9,369 bases of DNA from Verrucomicrobiota bacterium (GTDB lineage: Bacteria; Verrucomicrobiota; Verrucomicrobiia; Limisphaerales; UBA11358). Positions 1 through 5,486 of the stretch are shown one piece after another (within the stretch, counting starts at the first letter, position 1; each line of letters begins with the position of its first letter). A program made the position numbers and the translations under genes. The stretch lies in the NCBI GenBank assembly GCA_021323835.1, contig JAJPKI010000120.1, positions 1 to 9,369 on the forward strand, read 5' to 3'. The notes beneath the pieces were generated by a model. It saw only the letters and a list, made by a program, of their open reading frames with translations. It did no database searches and was not told the DNA's origin.

Positions 1-619
1 CATAAATCGGCGCGCCGTTTTTCATCTGGATGATGCTTTGCAAATTAGTTTCATCGAGCATTTTGTAAGCGTGAAAAATAATATTCGTGTTTTCATCCAC
101 GATATCCTCCGACAATTGCCATTCGTTCGTCGAGCTTTCGATTTTTTGTTTCAAATCGTCGTAATTTGTAAAAATTACAATCGGCTGCGTCACGCAAATG
201 GCGGGGCCGTTCGTGCCGCGCGTGATTTCGATTTGCCGTTTGCCGAGAAAATCCGCTGAGTTCACTTTTACGACCGAGCCGTCGCGCCAGATGTAACGAA
301 AATACGGGTCGCGCACTTCAAATTCCACCTGCACGTTGCGATTGTCGCCAGGCGGCAGCGCGTGAATGAGCGTAATTTTTCCGACGTTGAATCCCATCAT
401 CACCACGTCGTCGCCAACGCCGAGGCCGGCCGAACTTTCCACGAACGTCGTGAATTTCGCTTTTATTGTGAACCAGCCTTTGCGTTCGGCGGTGTGCTTC
501 AAGTAATAGCCGAAGCCGAAAAGCAACAGCGCGGTCGCGAGAAAAACGAACCAGCCGACGGCGCGTTCCATCCGGCTCAAGCGTGTGCGGAGTTGCGGGG
601 TTAAATCTTGCAGTGCCAT
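1..619 (-). CDS. mlaD: MCE-domain (MlaD-like) lipid-transport protein, partial at window edge
   Basis: Predicted membrane-anchored periplasmic substrate-binding subunit of an Mla-type ABC system that moves phospholipid or other hydrophobic molecules between inner and outer membrane. The visible part is 206 codons with no stop, so the C-terminus lies outside the window. A short cytosolic N-terminus is followed by one hydrophobic segment at about residues 22-42, then an MCE domain at about 51-136. The latter shows the family pattern: a shear-like strand, V-G-D-D-V-V at about 68-73, G-F-N-V-G-K-I, and a final G-K-R-Q-I-E-I-T. Start chosen at the ATG whose first base is 619; AAAGGA lies 5 bases upstream and overlaps the stop of the ATPase gene, fitting tight co-translation. 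It is the third gene of the E-F-D operon. The family is clear; the exact substrate is not visible. Confidence 0.88.
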   Translation of the reverse strand, partial: MALQDLTPQLRTRLSRMERAVGWFVFLATALLLFGFGYYLKHTAERKGWFTIKAKFTTFVESSAGLGVGDDVVMMGFNVGKITLIHALPPGDNRNVQVEFEVRDPYFRYIWRDGSVVKVNSADFLGKRQIEITRGTNGPAICVTQPIVIFTNYDDLKQKIESSTNEWQLSEDIVDENTNIIFHAYKMLDETNLQSIIQMKNGAPIY

Positions 620-629
620 AATTTTCCTT

Positions 630-1412
630 TCATGCAAATTCAATCGGTGCGGAAAGCAATTCTTTTACAACCGGCTCTTGCGCGGCGGAAACTTCGCGCC
701 ACGAACCGAGCGAAACAAATTCGCCGTCTTTCAACAGCGCAAATCGCCGCGAATCATTTCGCCACGGACGCAAATCGTCCGTCGTCGCGATGATTGTCAA
801 CGGCCGCGCGCCGAGCAATTTGTGTCCGCGCCACAATTCATCGAGAAATCGAACCCAAAAATGCGAGTGCCGCGCGTCCAGTCCGCCAAACGGATTATCG
901 AGCAGTAAAATTTCCGGCTGCAACGTCAGCGCGCGCGCGAGTCCGGCGCGTTTGTGCCAGCTTCGCGGCAAATTCGCCGGCGTCACGTCGGCAATCGGTT
1001 TCAACTCCGTGATTTCGAGCAATTCCTGAATTTGTTTCACGGCCTCGGTGGTCGGCAGATTGCGATGATACTGCAGCGGCAGCGCGACGTTTTCCGCAAT
1101 CGTCATGTCGTTGAACAATTGCGCCATGTCAAAAACAAATCCCATTCGCAAACGGTCGGCCAATCGCGCTTCGTCGAAGATATGCGTTTCGTTTCCAAAA
1201 AATTTATAAACGCCTTGCACCGGCGGCATGAGGCCGGCGGTCATCATCAGGAAATCGCTTTTGCCGGAATGTTGCTGGCCGGCGACCACCCAAAATTCAT
1301 TGCGCGCGACCGACCAATTTATTTTTTCCAAAACGATTTCGCTCAAATCACGCATCGTGCTGACGCCGACGTCGCGCATTTCGATGACAATTTCATTTTG
1401 GTTCTCGCTCAT
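630..1412 (-). CDS. MlaF-like ABC transporter ATPase with degenerate catalytic motifs
   Basis: Cytosolic nucleotide-binding subunit of the Mla-like transporter, 260 residues, close to the usual length for MlaF. Walker A is intact (G45-Q-Q-H-S-G-K-S52) and the fold pattern is good throughout: FVFDMAQLF around 92-100 matches the MlaF Q-loop region, Walker B is ILLLD at 168-172, and the D-loop is GGLD at 176-179. Several catalytic positions are not canonical: the Q-loop reads F-D (D95) rather than F-Q, the signature is L-P-R-S-W (148-152) instead of L-S-G-G-x, the Walker B glutamate is N173 (D-N-P), and the switch region reads A-T-T-D-D with no histidine. I re-read Walker A, the signature and D-N-P from the nucleotides. 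The start codon overlaps the permease stop by ATGA and has no Shine-Dalgarno, so translation is probably coupled. It may bind ATP but hydrolyse it poorly or unusually (inference). Confidence 0.88.
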   Translation of the reverse strand: MSENQNEIVIEMRDVGVSTMRDLSEIVLEKINWSVARNEFWVVAGQQHSGKSDFLMMTAGLMPPVQGVYKFFGNETHIFDEARLADRLRMGFVFDMAQLFNDMTIAENVALPLQYHRNLPTTEAVKQIQELLEITELKPIADVTPANLPRSWHKRAGLARALTLQPEILLLDNPFGGLDARHSHFWVRFLDELWRGHKLLGARPLTIIATTDDLRPWRNDSRRFALLKDGEFVSLGSWREVSAAQEPVVKELLSAPIEFA

Positions 1413-2254
1413 GTGACGATGTAAAGCAGGATGAACAGTGCGTCAATCACGACGCAGACGATGATGCCTTGCGTCACCGCGCGCACGGCGACGCGTGAAA
1501 CTTCTTCGAGCCGCAACGGTTGCGCGAGCCCGTGATAACACGTGACGATGGCGATAAAAAATCCGAACACGAGCGATTTGAACGCGACGACCGCGAAATC
1601 CATCGTTGTGAGCGAATCGGCGAGCTGCAAAAAATATTGGCTCGGCGTCAGCGGCACTTCTTGCAGGAACGCGAACAAATATCCGCTCACGAGCGTGCCG
1701 AGAATCAAATAAACCGTCAGCGCAAAAACTCCGAACGTCATGCCGATGACGCGCGGTGCGACGAGATAATGCACCGGGTCAACGCCCATCGCTTCGAGCG
1801 CTTCCACGTCGCCGAGCGCGCGGGCGTTGCCGAGTTCGATCACGTTCGCCGTGCCGACGCGCGCGAGCACCAGCACCGCCGCGAGCAACGGCCCAAGCTC
1901 GCGCACAATCACGATGACCATGATGTTGCCGAGATATTGAATGGCGCCCGCCGCGCCGTAATTTGTCAGCGCGGCCATCACCTGTCCGATTGTCAAAAAT
2001 CCCAGCGCGAGCGCGACGAACGCGAACATCGGCAGCAATTTTATTCCGGCGCGCGCGGTTTCACGATAAATCAGCGGGCGAATCGTGTTCCGCGCCACGT
2101 TCCATTTTCGCAAAATGACGCCGAGCGCAATCAACGCAAAGGCGCCGAGGCCGTGGACGGTGAGGCCGAAGAGAAATAATTTTCGTCCGAAGTAATTGGA
2201 AAATGATTTGGGCAACGGCGCGTTTCGCAGCCATTGCTTTTCCACGTGCAACAT
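1409..2254 (-). CDS. mlaE: MlaE-family ABC transporter permease
   Basis: Inner-membrane permease of the Mla-type lipid transport complex, expected to dimerise and pair with the ATPase and MCE subunits encoded just downstream. From the ATG at 2254 it is 281 residues. It carries several hydrophobic segments and the family hallmark block around V-I-V-R-E-L-G-P-L-L-A-A, V-L-V-L-A-R-V-G, and E-A-L-E-A-M-G-V-D-P with P-R-V-I-G. The frame stays open upstream to a TTG at 2356, which would add 34 residues, but the first of those are encoded by the last unit of the 21-bp tandem array and do not look like permease sequence, so I prefer 2254. AGG sits directly against this ATG, so the ribosome site is poor and the start is uncertain. 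It is the first gene of the operon, with the array 86 bases upstream. Confidence 0.88.
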   Translation of the reverse strand: MLHVEKQWLRNAPLPKSFSNYFGRKLFLFGLTVHGLGAFALIALGVILRKWNVARNTIRPLIYRETARAGIKLLPMFAFVALALGFLTIGQVMAALTNYGAAGAIQYLGNIMVIVIVRELGPLLAAVLVLARVGTANVIELGNARALGDVEALEAMGVDPVHYLVAPRVIGMTFGVFALTVYLILGTLVSGYLFAFLQEVPLTPSQYFLQLADSLTTMDFAVVAFKSLVFGFFIAIVTCYHGLAQPLRLEEVSRVAVRAVTQGIIVCVVIDALFILLYIVT

Positions 2255-2339
2255 CCTGGCAAGTTTTCCCTGCACTGCGACAACGTAGAGCCGCAGGGCA
2301 CGCCGGTCAAAGTAGTTTTTAACCGCCACCGCCGCTCGC

Positions 2340-2612
2340 AAGATGACTTCTGCCAATCAAAAAATGACATCTTCCAGTCGTAAAATCGCATCTGCCGGTT
2401 GTAAGATGACCTCTGTCGGTTGCAAGATGACATCTTCCAACCGGAAAATGACTTCTGCCGGTTGGATTATGGCTTCTGCCAACTGAAAAATGGCGTCTGC
2501 CGGACGTAAAATGACATCTTCACGTTGCAAGATGACTTCTGCCGGATGGAAAATGACCTCTGCCAGCCGGAAAACACCTTCGTGCAGTCGGATTATTGCC
2601 CCTGCCGGTTGG
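2340..2612. repeat. 13-unit 21-bp tandem repeat array
   Basis: Thirteen head-to-tail units of exactly 21 bp, beginning at 2340, 2361, 2382, 2403, 2424, 2445, 2466, 2487, 2508, 2529, 2550, 2571 and 2592, with a broken fourteenth (AAAATTGC) from 2613. Each unit has a conserved part, A-A-R followed by ATGACNTCTKCC, and then a variable six-base part RGYYGN. Units 12 and 13 are the most diverged, as expected at an array edge. The array lies between the divergent mlaE operon and a gene of unknown function. Since 21 is three times seven, several frames stay open: the plus frame reads K-M-T-S-A-G-x repeats interrupted by TGA at 2484, and the minus frame reads P-A-E-V-I-L/F-Q-like heptads until TGA at 2357-2359. 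No start or ribosome site supports a real gene here. The A-tracts recur every two helical turns, which could bend the DNA (inference). Confidence 0.92.
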
Positions 2613-2633
2613 AAAATTGCTAAAAATAAGGGT

Positions 2634-2678
2634 TTTTCGACGATTTCTGCTCAAAGCGATTCCAAAAAAAGTCGAAAA
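2634..2678. repeat. 8-bp inverted repeat in the leader region
   Basis: TTTTCGAC at 2634-2641 is the exact reverse complement of GTCGAAAA at 2671-2678, separated by 29 bases. It lies between the tandem array and the gene at 2760, just before a TATAAA at 2680-2685 that could be a -10 element but has no good -35 partner. It could be an operator or a leader structure, or chance in an AT-rich spacer. The rest of 2686-2759 shows nothing I can name. Confidence 0.3.
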
Positions 2679-2759
2679 TTATAAATGACGCGCCCGAAAA
2701 CCTGCCCAGAATATCCGATTTGAAGGATGTGATTTTTAATTCGCATCCCGACCAAATAA

Positions 2760-3488
2760 ATGAACACAAAACAACACAACAAGCTGGCCATGTATCTGGC
2801 CGTCAAAGGCGTGTTGGATGCCAACAATTCCACCTGGCAATCCTTGCAAGCTTTTGCGGACGGTTACACGGACTTCAGCCAGCACGTGAAGAACATCCAG
2901 ATTCTGGGCCAAAGCCGGATGACGGACATGACAGGCATCGCACTGGACAAAAAAGCGTCCAGGCTTGCGATGGGAACGGCAGCACTGGAAATCGCCTCGG
3001 CGGTTCACGCCTTTGCTGTCAAAAACAAAAACAACACACTGGCAACGGAAACGGATTTTGTCCTTTCCGACCTCACCGCCGGGCGCGACGCCGATGCGGT
3101 GAAAGATTGCCAGAACATCCACGACCTCGCGAACACGAACATCGCCGGTCTGGGCAACTACGGTGTGACGGCGGCCAAGTTGACCGCGTTGCAGGCGGCC
3201 ATTGACGCCTTCAGCGCCATCGTCAGCAAACCGCGGGATAACATCGCCGCGGGCAAAACCGTGACGCAACAGTTGAGCGACGAGTTCGACGCGGCGGATG
3301 AAACGTTGGAAGAAGGATTGGACCGGCTGATTGGCCAATTCCAAAATGCCAACGCCAAATTCGTGAGCGACTACAACAACGCGCGCACGATTGTTGACGC
3401 CTCGGCCAGCCACGCGAGTCCGAACCAACCCGCGCCCGCGCCGCAGGCAAAACCTGCTGTGAAACCGCAACCGCAGGCCGGAGCATAG
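2760..3488 (+). CDS. Conserved-looking protein of unknown function with Pro/Ala/Gln-rich tail
   Basis: A 242-residue protein whose function I do not recognise. It has no signal peptide or membrane segment. Residues 1-215 look almost entirely alpha-helical, with alanine-rich heptad-like stretches (about 62-88 and 137-156) and polar linkers such as K-N-K-N-N at 88-92. The pattern C-Q-N-I-H-D-L-A-N around 117-125 and Y-G-V-T-A-A-K-L-T-A-L-Q around 134-145 look like conserved family blocks, and I have a general memory of similar helical proteins in Verrucomicrobia and Bacteroidetes that I cannot verify here. The last ~22 residues are a low-complexity P-A-P-A-P-Q / K-P-Q-P-Q tail. The ATG at 2760 lacks a Shine-Dalgarno. 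The gene stands alone, with the 21-bp array upstream and a cloverleaf palindrome plus terminator downstream, so it is probably monocistronic. The large opposite-strand frame over it is a shadow. Confidence 0.8.
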   Translation: MNTKQHNKLAMYLAVKGVLDANNSTWQSLQAFADGYTDFSQHVKNIQILGQSRMTDMTGIALDKKASRLAMGTAALEIASAVHAFAVKNKNNTLATETDFVLSDLTAGRDADAVKDCQNIHDLANTNIAGLGNYGVTAAKLTALQAAIDAFSAIVSKPRDNIAAGKTVTQQLSDEFDAADETLEEGLDRLIGQFQNANAKFVSDYNNARTIVDASASHASPNQPAPAPQAKPAVKPQPQAGA

Positions 3489-3539
3489 GTAGGGATGCCG
3501 CGCTGCGGCGTCCGGTCATCGCAGCGCGATGACCCTACC
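3488..3539. repeat. Cloverleaf-like extragenic palindrome
   Basis: A 52-base element starting at the last base of the upstream stop codon. Its ends pair (GGTAGG 3488-3493 with CCTACC 3534-3539) and enclose two hairpins: GATGCCGC (3494-3501) with GCGGCGTC (3505-3512), one T-G pair, and GTCATCGC (3515-3522) with GCGATGAC (3526-3533), perfect. It can alternatively fold as one long imperfect stem, with 3499-3507 pairing 3520-3528. Short GGTAGG...CCTACC palindromes of this design resemble REP-type dispersed repeats; copy number elsewhere in the genome cannot be seen from here. Confidence 0.75.
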
Positions 3540-3547
3540 AAAAACAC

Positions 3548-3583
3548 AAAGCGGACTTCGAGAAATCGGAGGCCGCTTTTTTT
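3548..3583 (+). terminator. Intrinsic terminator after the 2760 gene
   Basis: AAAGCGG (3548-3554) pairs with CCGCTTT (3573-3579). One A-G mismatch separates this from an inner stem CTTCGA (3556-3561) with TCGGAG (3566-3571) closed by a GAAA tetraloop. A run of seven T (3577-3583) follows. This is a textbook Rho-independent terminator for the plus-strand gene ending at 3488. Confidence 0.9.
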
Positions 3584-3620
3584 ATTTGCAGGATTTATTC
3601 CTGTGAGTTCAACTTAACGC

Positions 3621-3899
3621 ATGCTGACATTTGAATGGGATGCAAATAAGGCCAGGTCAAATCTGGCCAAGCATGATGTCAGCTTTGAAGAAGCTGCGAC
3701 CGTTTTCGGCGACACGTTTTCAATGACCATTCCCGACCCTGCACATTCGCAAACGGAAATGCGGTTTATCATTTTGGGACGTTCGCATCTTGGAAGATTG
3801 TTAGTTGTCATCCACACCGAACGCGACGATAATATCCGCATCATCAGCGCAAGGCCTGCGAGCCGGCGCGAAAGAAAACAATATGAGCAAGCCAGCTAA
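3621..3899 (+). CDS. brnT: BrnT family type II toxin
   Basis: Ribonuclease toxin of the BrnT/DUF497 family (RelE-like fold), which inhibits translation by cutting RNA until held by its antitoxin. It is 92 residues, the normal length. The N-terminus has the family signature F-E-W-D at 4-7, K at 10, N at 14, then K-H-D-V-S-F-E-E-A (17-25) and V-F (28-29). The C-terminus has the strand and helix I-R-I-I-S-A-R-P-A (72-80) and R-E-R-K-Q-Y-E (83-89). Toxin first and antitoxin second, with overlap, is the usual brnTA arrangement. The ATG at 3621 follows the upstream terminator by 37 bases; no clear Shine-Dalgarno is seen. A short CAGGA/TCCTG inverted repeat at 3589-3603 could be an operator but is weak. 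The family call is firm; toxicity is inferred. Confidence 0.92.
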   Translation: MLTFEWDANKARSNLAKHDVSFEEAATVFGDTFSMTIPDPAHSQTEMRFIILGRSHLGRLLVVIHTERDDNIRIISARPASRRERKQYEQAS

Positions 3900-4101
3900 A
3901 GCAGCCGACAAAGATATGCGCGCCGAATACGATTTTTCCCGCGGCGTGCGCGGTAAACATTTTCGCCGTTACCATCGCGGCGCAAATGTGGTTGTTTTGG
4001 AACCGGACGTAGCCAAAGTCTTTTCCAATGCCGAAACGGTGAACGATTCTCTTCGCGCGCTGGCTGGAATCATCCGCCGGCAAAAAGTGGCGGCTAAATA
4101 A
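3883..4101 (+). CDS. BrnA-like antitoxin of the BrnT module
   Basis: A 72-residue protein overlapping the toxin gene by 17 bases in another frame, expected to bind and neutralise BrnT and to repress the pair's promoter. A lysine-rich N-terminus is followed by M-R-A-E-Y-D-F-S-R-G-V-R-G-K (12-25), the toxin-binding-type opening known from BrnA-related antitoxins. A strand N-V-V-V-L (35-39) and two helices (about 40-47 and 51-65) match a compact ribbon-helix-helix fold. It is shorter than classic BrnA. The ATG at 3883 was preferred over an upstream in-frame start at 3805 because the extra residues lie inside the toxin gene and look like an out-of-frame reading of it. A strong terminator follows, closing the two-gene unit. 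Confidence 0.85.
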   Translation: MSKPAKAADKDMRAEYDFSRGVRGKHFRRYHRGANVVVLEPDVAKVFSNAETVNDSLRALAGIIRRQKVAAK

Positions 4102-4115
4102 TCAATCGCTTTCAC

Positions 4116-4144
4116 GGGCGCATTGGAAACAGTGCGCCCTTTTT
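4116..4144 (+). terminator. Intrinsic terminator of the brnT-antitoxin unit
   Basis: GGGCGCATTG (4116-4125) pairs with CAGTGCGCCC (4130-4139), including one T-G pair, around a GAAA loop, and is followed by five T (4140-4144). It points in the plus direction. The stop codon of the convergent HNH gene lies inside the T-run. No T-run exists for the opposite direction. Confidence 0.88.
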
Positions 4145-4886
4145 AATTGCGGTGAAAATGCGCTGCAGTTTCAGCGCCGACATAAAGCCAAGGCAAGACT
4201 GACATAATTTTATCCGATTTTTCTAAATTATGCTTTGCGCAAAGCAGCCGAACATTTGCAGCCGTTAAACTGCTGCCGCCTTTTGCAAATGGAATGTCGT
4301 GGTCGTAATGCAAATTTTTATCTGAACCACAAGTTACACATTTGCCGCCATCGCGTTTCCACACTTCTACTTTTACATGCGTTGGAATTAGCCGTGTGTG
4401 CGGTAATTCTTCGATGCGGCCGAGAATCTTCTTTTCGACAGGTTTCAAATAAAATTTGAAAACCTTACGACCGTTGCTCGGAATCAACTGAGCGTCGAAT
4501 AATTCAAAAAAACCTTTGTATGACCAAATACCGTCATGGATTTTTTCATACACTTTAATTAGTTCAGGCTTTTTTCGCAGGCCACTTTTGAAATCTGCTG
4601 CTGCGCGAAAGAATTTTCCGTTTTCTGTCCAAGTGCCTTTTGGCGTTTGAAGCGGCTGGTCAACGGTCTTTGGATCTGGACCACCAGCATAATGTGGTTG
4701 GTCGTGCCCTTCATAAATCAATGTGCCGGTTTTTTCGTCAATTGCATCCGCGTAAGGAGCATTTTTGCGAAGCGACATCAGGAAAATGGAATAACCTTTG
4801 CGCGTTCCATAATTCATTCCACGCTGAAGATTTGCACCTTCTGCATGAACCATTTTGGTGTAGCTGATAATGTCGTCGACCTTCAT
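4143..4886 (-). CDS. SRA-like domain + HNH endonuclease (putative modification-dependent restriction enzyme)
   Basis: A 247-residue predicted nuclease. Residues ~30-150 resemble a YDG/SRA-type modified-base reader: G-Y-S-I-F, A-P-Y-A-D-A-I-D, T-L-I-Y-E-G-H-D, and then D-G-I-W-S-Y-K-G-F-F and V-F-K-F-Y-L-K-P-V, comparable to the D-G-L-Y...F-x-F-x-L end of that domain. Residues ~173-226 form an HNH module: zinc-type C183-x2-C186, H193-Y-D-H196-D, N211, C216 and H219-N. This order fits HNH-type enzymes that cut DNA with modified cytosine, so a type IV-like restriction role is inferred; the SRA assignment is less certain than the HNH one. The start at 4886 makes an ATGA overlap with the upstream small gene; a longer start at 4961 would overlap that gene by 79 bases. 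It is AT-richer than its neighbours, hinting at transfer. Convergent with the brnT unit. Confidence 0.8.
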   Translation of the reverse strand: MKVDDIISYTKMVHAEGANLQRGMNYGTRKGYSIFLMSLRKNAPYADAIDEKTGTLIYEGHDQPHYAGGPDPKTVDQPLQTPKGTWTENGKFFRAAADFKSGLRKKPELIKVYEKIHDGIWSYKGFFELFDAQLIPSNGRKVFKFYLKPVEKKILGRIEELPHTRLIPTHVKVEVWKRDGGKCVTCGSDKNLHYDHDIPFAKGGSSLTAANVRLLCAKHNLEKSDKIMSVLPWLYVGAETAAHFHRN

Positions 4887-5065
4887 TTTTTTCCAAGTGC
4901 CATGTGCCGTTGAAATTTTCGTTCTTCCAATTCGCGTTCTTCGCGTTTGTATTCCGCCCATTCTTCGGCAAATGGCTTTTCACCAGGCTTTATTCTGAAT
5001 TTGGCCTGTATAGAATCAATCAGTTTATCCAATTGCTCCCGCGATAATTTTTTCTTCCGCTTCAT
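4883..5065 (-). CDS. Small highly charged protein, cotranslated with the HNH nuclease
   Basis: A 60-residue protein with no recognised domain. It begins with a basic M-K-R-K-K-K run and continues as an almost uninterrupted helix rich in E, K and R (E-E-W-A-E-Y-K-R-E-E-R-E-L-E-E-R at about 34-49), which could form a coiled coil. AGGAG lies 12 bases before the ATG at 5065, so I chose this start; an in-frame ATG at 5134 would add 23 residues. Its TGA overlaps the nuclease ATG (ATGA), so the two are very probably translated together. It could be an accessory or regulatory subunit of the nuclease, which is inference only. Confidence 0.6.
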   Translation of the reverse strand: MKRKKKLSREQLDKLIDSIQAKFRIKPGEKPFAEEWAEYKREERELEERKFQRHMALGKK

Positions 5066-5154
5066 AAAGCGATTTTGCTCCTGAAAATTTGCGGCGTCAA
5101 CTGCTTGCGCGGTTTGCCATTGGTTTCTGCGCATGAACGATTATTCTCATCGCC

Positions 5155-5189
5155 AATGGAACTGCGCCATCTCCGCTATTTCATCGCTG
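5155..5189 (+). repeat. 35-bp direct repeat, left copy (right copy 6028-6062)
   Basis: Bases 5155-5189 are identical to 6028-6062, which is the base before ATG plus the first 34 coding bases of lysR. After two mismatches the six bases GCCGAG also match (5192-5197 and 6065-6070). The copies are 873 bases apart and enclose three small toxin-antitoxin type genes. Upstream flanks of the two copies are unrelated. Confidence 0.9.
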
Positions 5190-5242
5190 TTGCCGAGATC
5201 GCGCTTGCAATGAGGCCGGAAGCGGCTAATTTTTTAACATGA
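5156..5242 (+). pseudogene. Truncated 5' remnant of a LysR-family gene
   Basis: An ATG-started frame of 28 codons whose first 14 residues, M-E-L-R-H-L-R-Y-F-I-A-V-A-E, are a LysR-type N-terminus; the similarity stops abruptly there and the frame ends at TGA 5240-5242. The first 34 bases are identical to the start of the intact lysR at 6029, then two bases differ and six more match. No Shine-Dalgarno is obvious upstream. Its TGA overlaps the ATG of the next gene. It is best read as the left half of a lysR start separated from the rest by a toxin-antitoxin block, or as a remnant of a second lysR. Confidence 0.7.
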
Positions 5243-5445
5243 GCTCGGCAACTCAGGAATTGATTGGCATCGTGGACGGATTGCCCGAAGACAAAGCTCG
5301 CGAAGTCGTTGATTTTGCGCGTTTTCTCCAACAGCAGGCCGGCGACGCGGAGTGGGAGCACATTCTTACCGCACGGCGCACTTATCCGAAATTGGAAAAG
5401 TTTGCGGCTGATGCTTTGCGCGAGGGCGCGGCGGCGTGTTTGTAA
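5239..5445 (+). CDS. DUF2281-type antitoxin-like protein, apparently orphan
   Basis: A 68-residue protein. The front half, T-Q-E-L-I-G-I-V-D-G-L-P and then A-R-E-V-V-D-F-A-R-F-L-Q (about 5-31), is the helical pattern of DUF2281-like antitoxins: an L-P turn followed by a helix with V-x-D-F-x-x-F-L. The tail W-E-H-I-L...P-K-L-E-K-F with D-A-L-R-E-G (about 39-63) is the toxin-binding type end seen in that family. Such proteins are normally followed by a RelE/ParE or PIN toxin; here the next genes are a complete ParD-ParE pair, so its own toxin appears missing. Start at 5239 overlaps the stop of the lysR remnant by ATGA. No good Shine-Dalgarno is seen. Confidence 0.7.
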   Translation: MSSATQELIGIVDGLPEDKAREVVDFARFLQQQAGDAEWEHILTARRTYPKLEKFAADALREGAAACL

Positions 5446-5451
5446 AACTTT

Positions 5452-5480
5452 TTGACACCGTTAAAAGCAGCCTTTAACTT
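5452..5480 (+). promoter_or_regulatory. Candidate promoter for parD-parE, possibly leaderless
   Basis: A perfect TTGACA at 5452-5457, then a 17-base spacer, then TAACTT at 5475-5480, which matches the three best conserved -10 positions. Transcription would start near 5487, the A of the parD ATG, and no ribosome site precedes that ATG, so a leaderless message is possible. Confidence 0.5.
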
Positions 5481-5486
5481 TCAGCC

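Noticed and set aside
1520..2179. A 219-codon plus-strand frame over the permease gene
   Set aside because: Composition dominated by R, E, H and Q, with no domain; opposite a clear MlaE protein.
2340..2612. CRISPR array
   Set aside because: Units are adjacent with no spacers of 30-40 bases, the variable part is only six bases, and no cas gene is present.
2343..2684. Plus-strand repeat protein (K-M-T-S-A-G heptads) as a real gene
   Set aside because: Interrupted by TGA at 2484-2486, no ribosome site, odd composition, and openness follows from a 21-bp period.
2680..2685. TATAAA as the -10 element of the 2760 gene
   Set aside because: No acceptable -35 at 16-18 bases spacing, so it cannot be supported as a promoter.
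2736..3470. A 244-codon minus-strand frame opposite the 2760 gene
   Set aside because: Translation is R/V/G-rich with no recognisable features; the plus frame has natural composition, a clear end and a matching terminator.
3589..3603. CAGGA/TCCTG as an operator of the brnT unit
   Set aside because: Only five base pairs; expected by chance and without a second copy.
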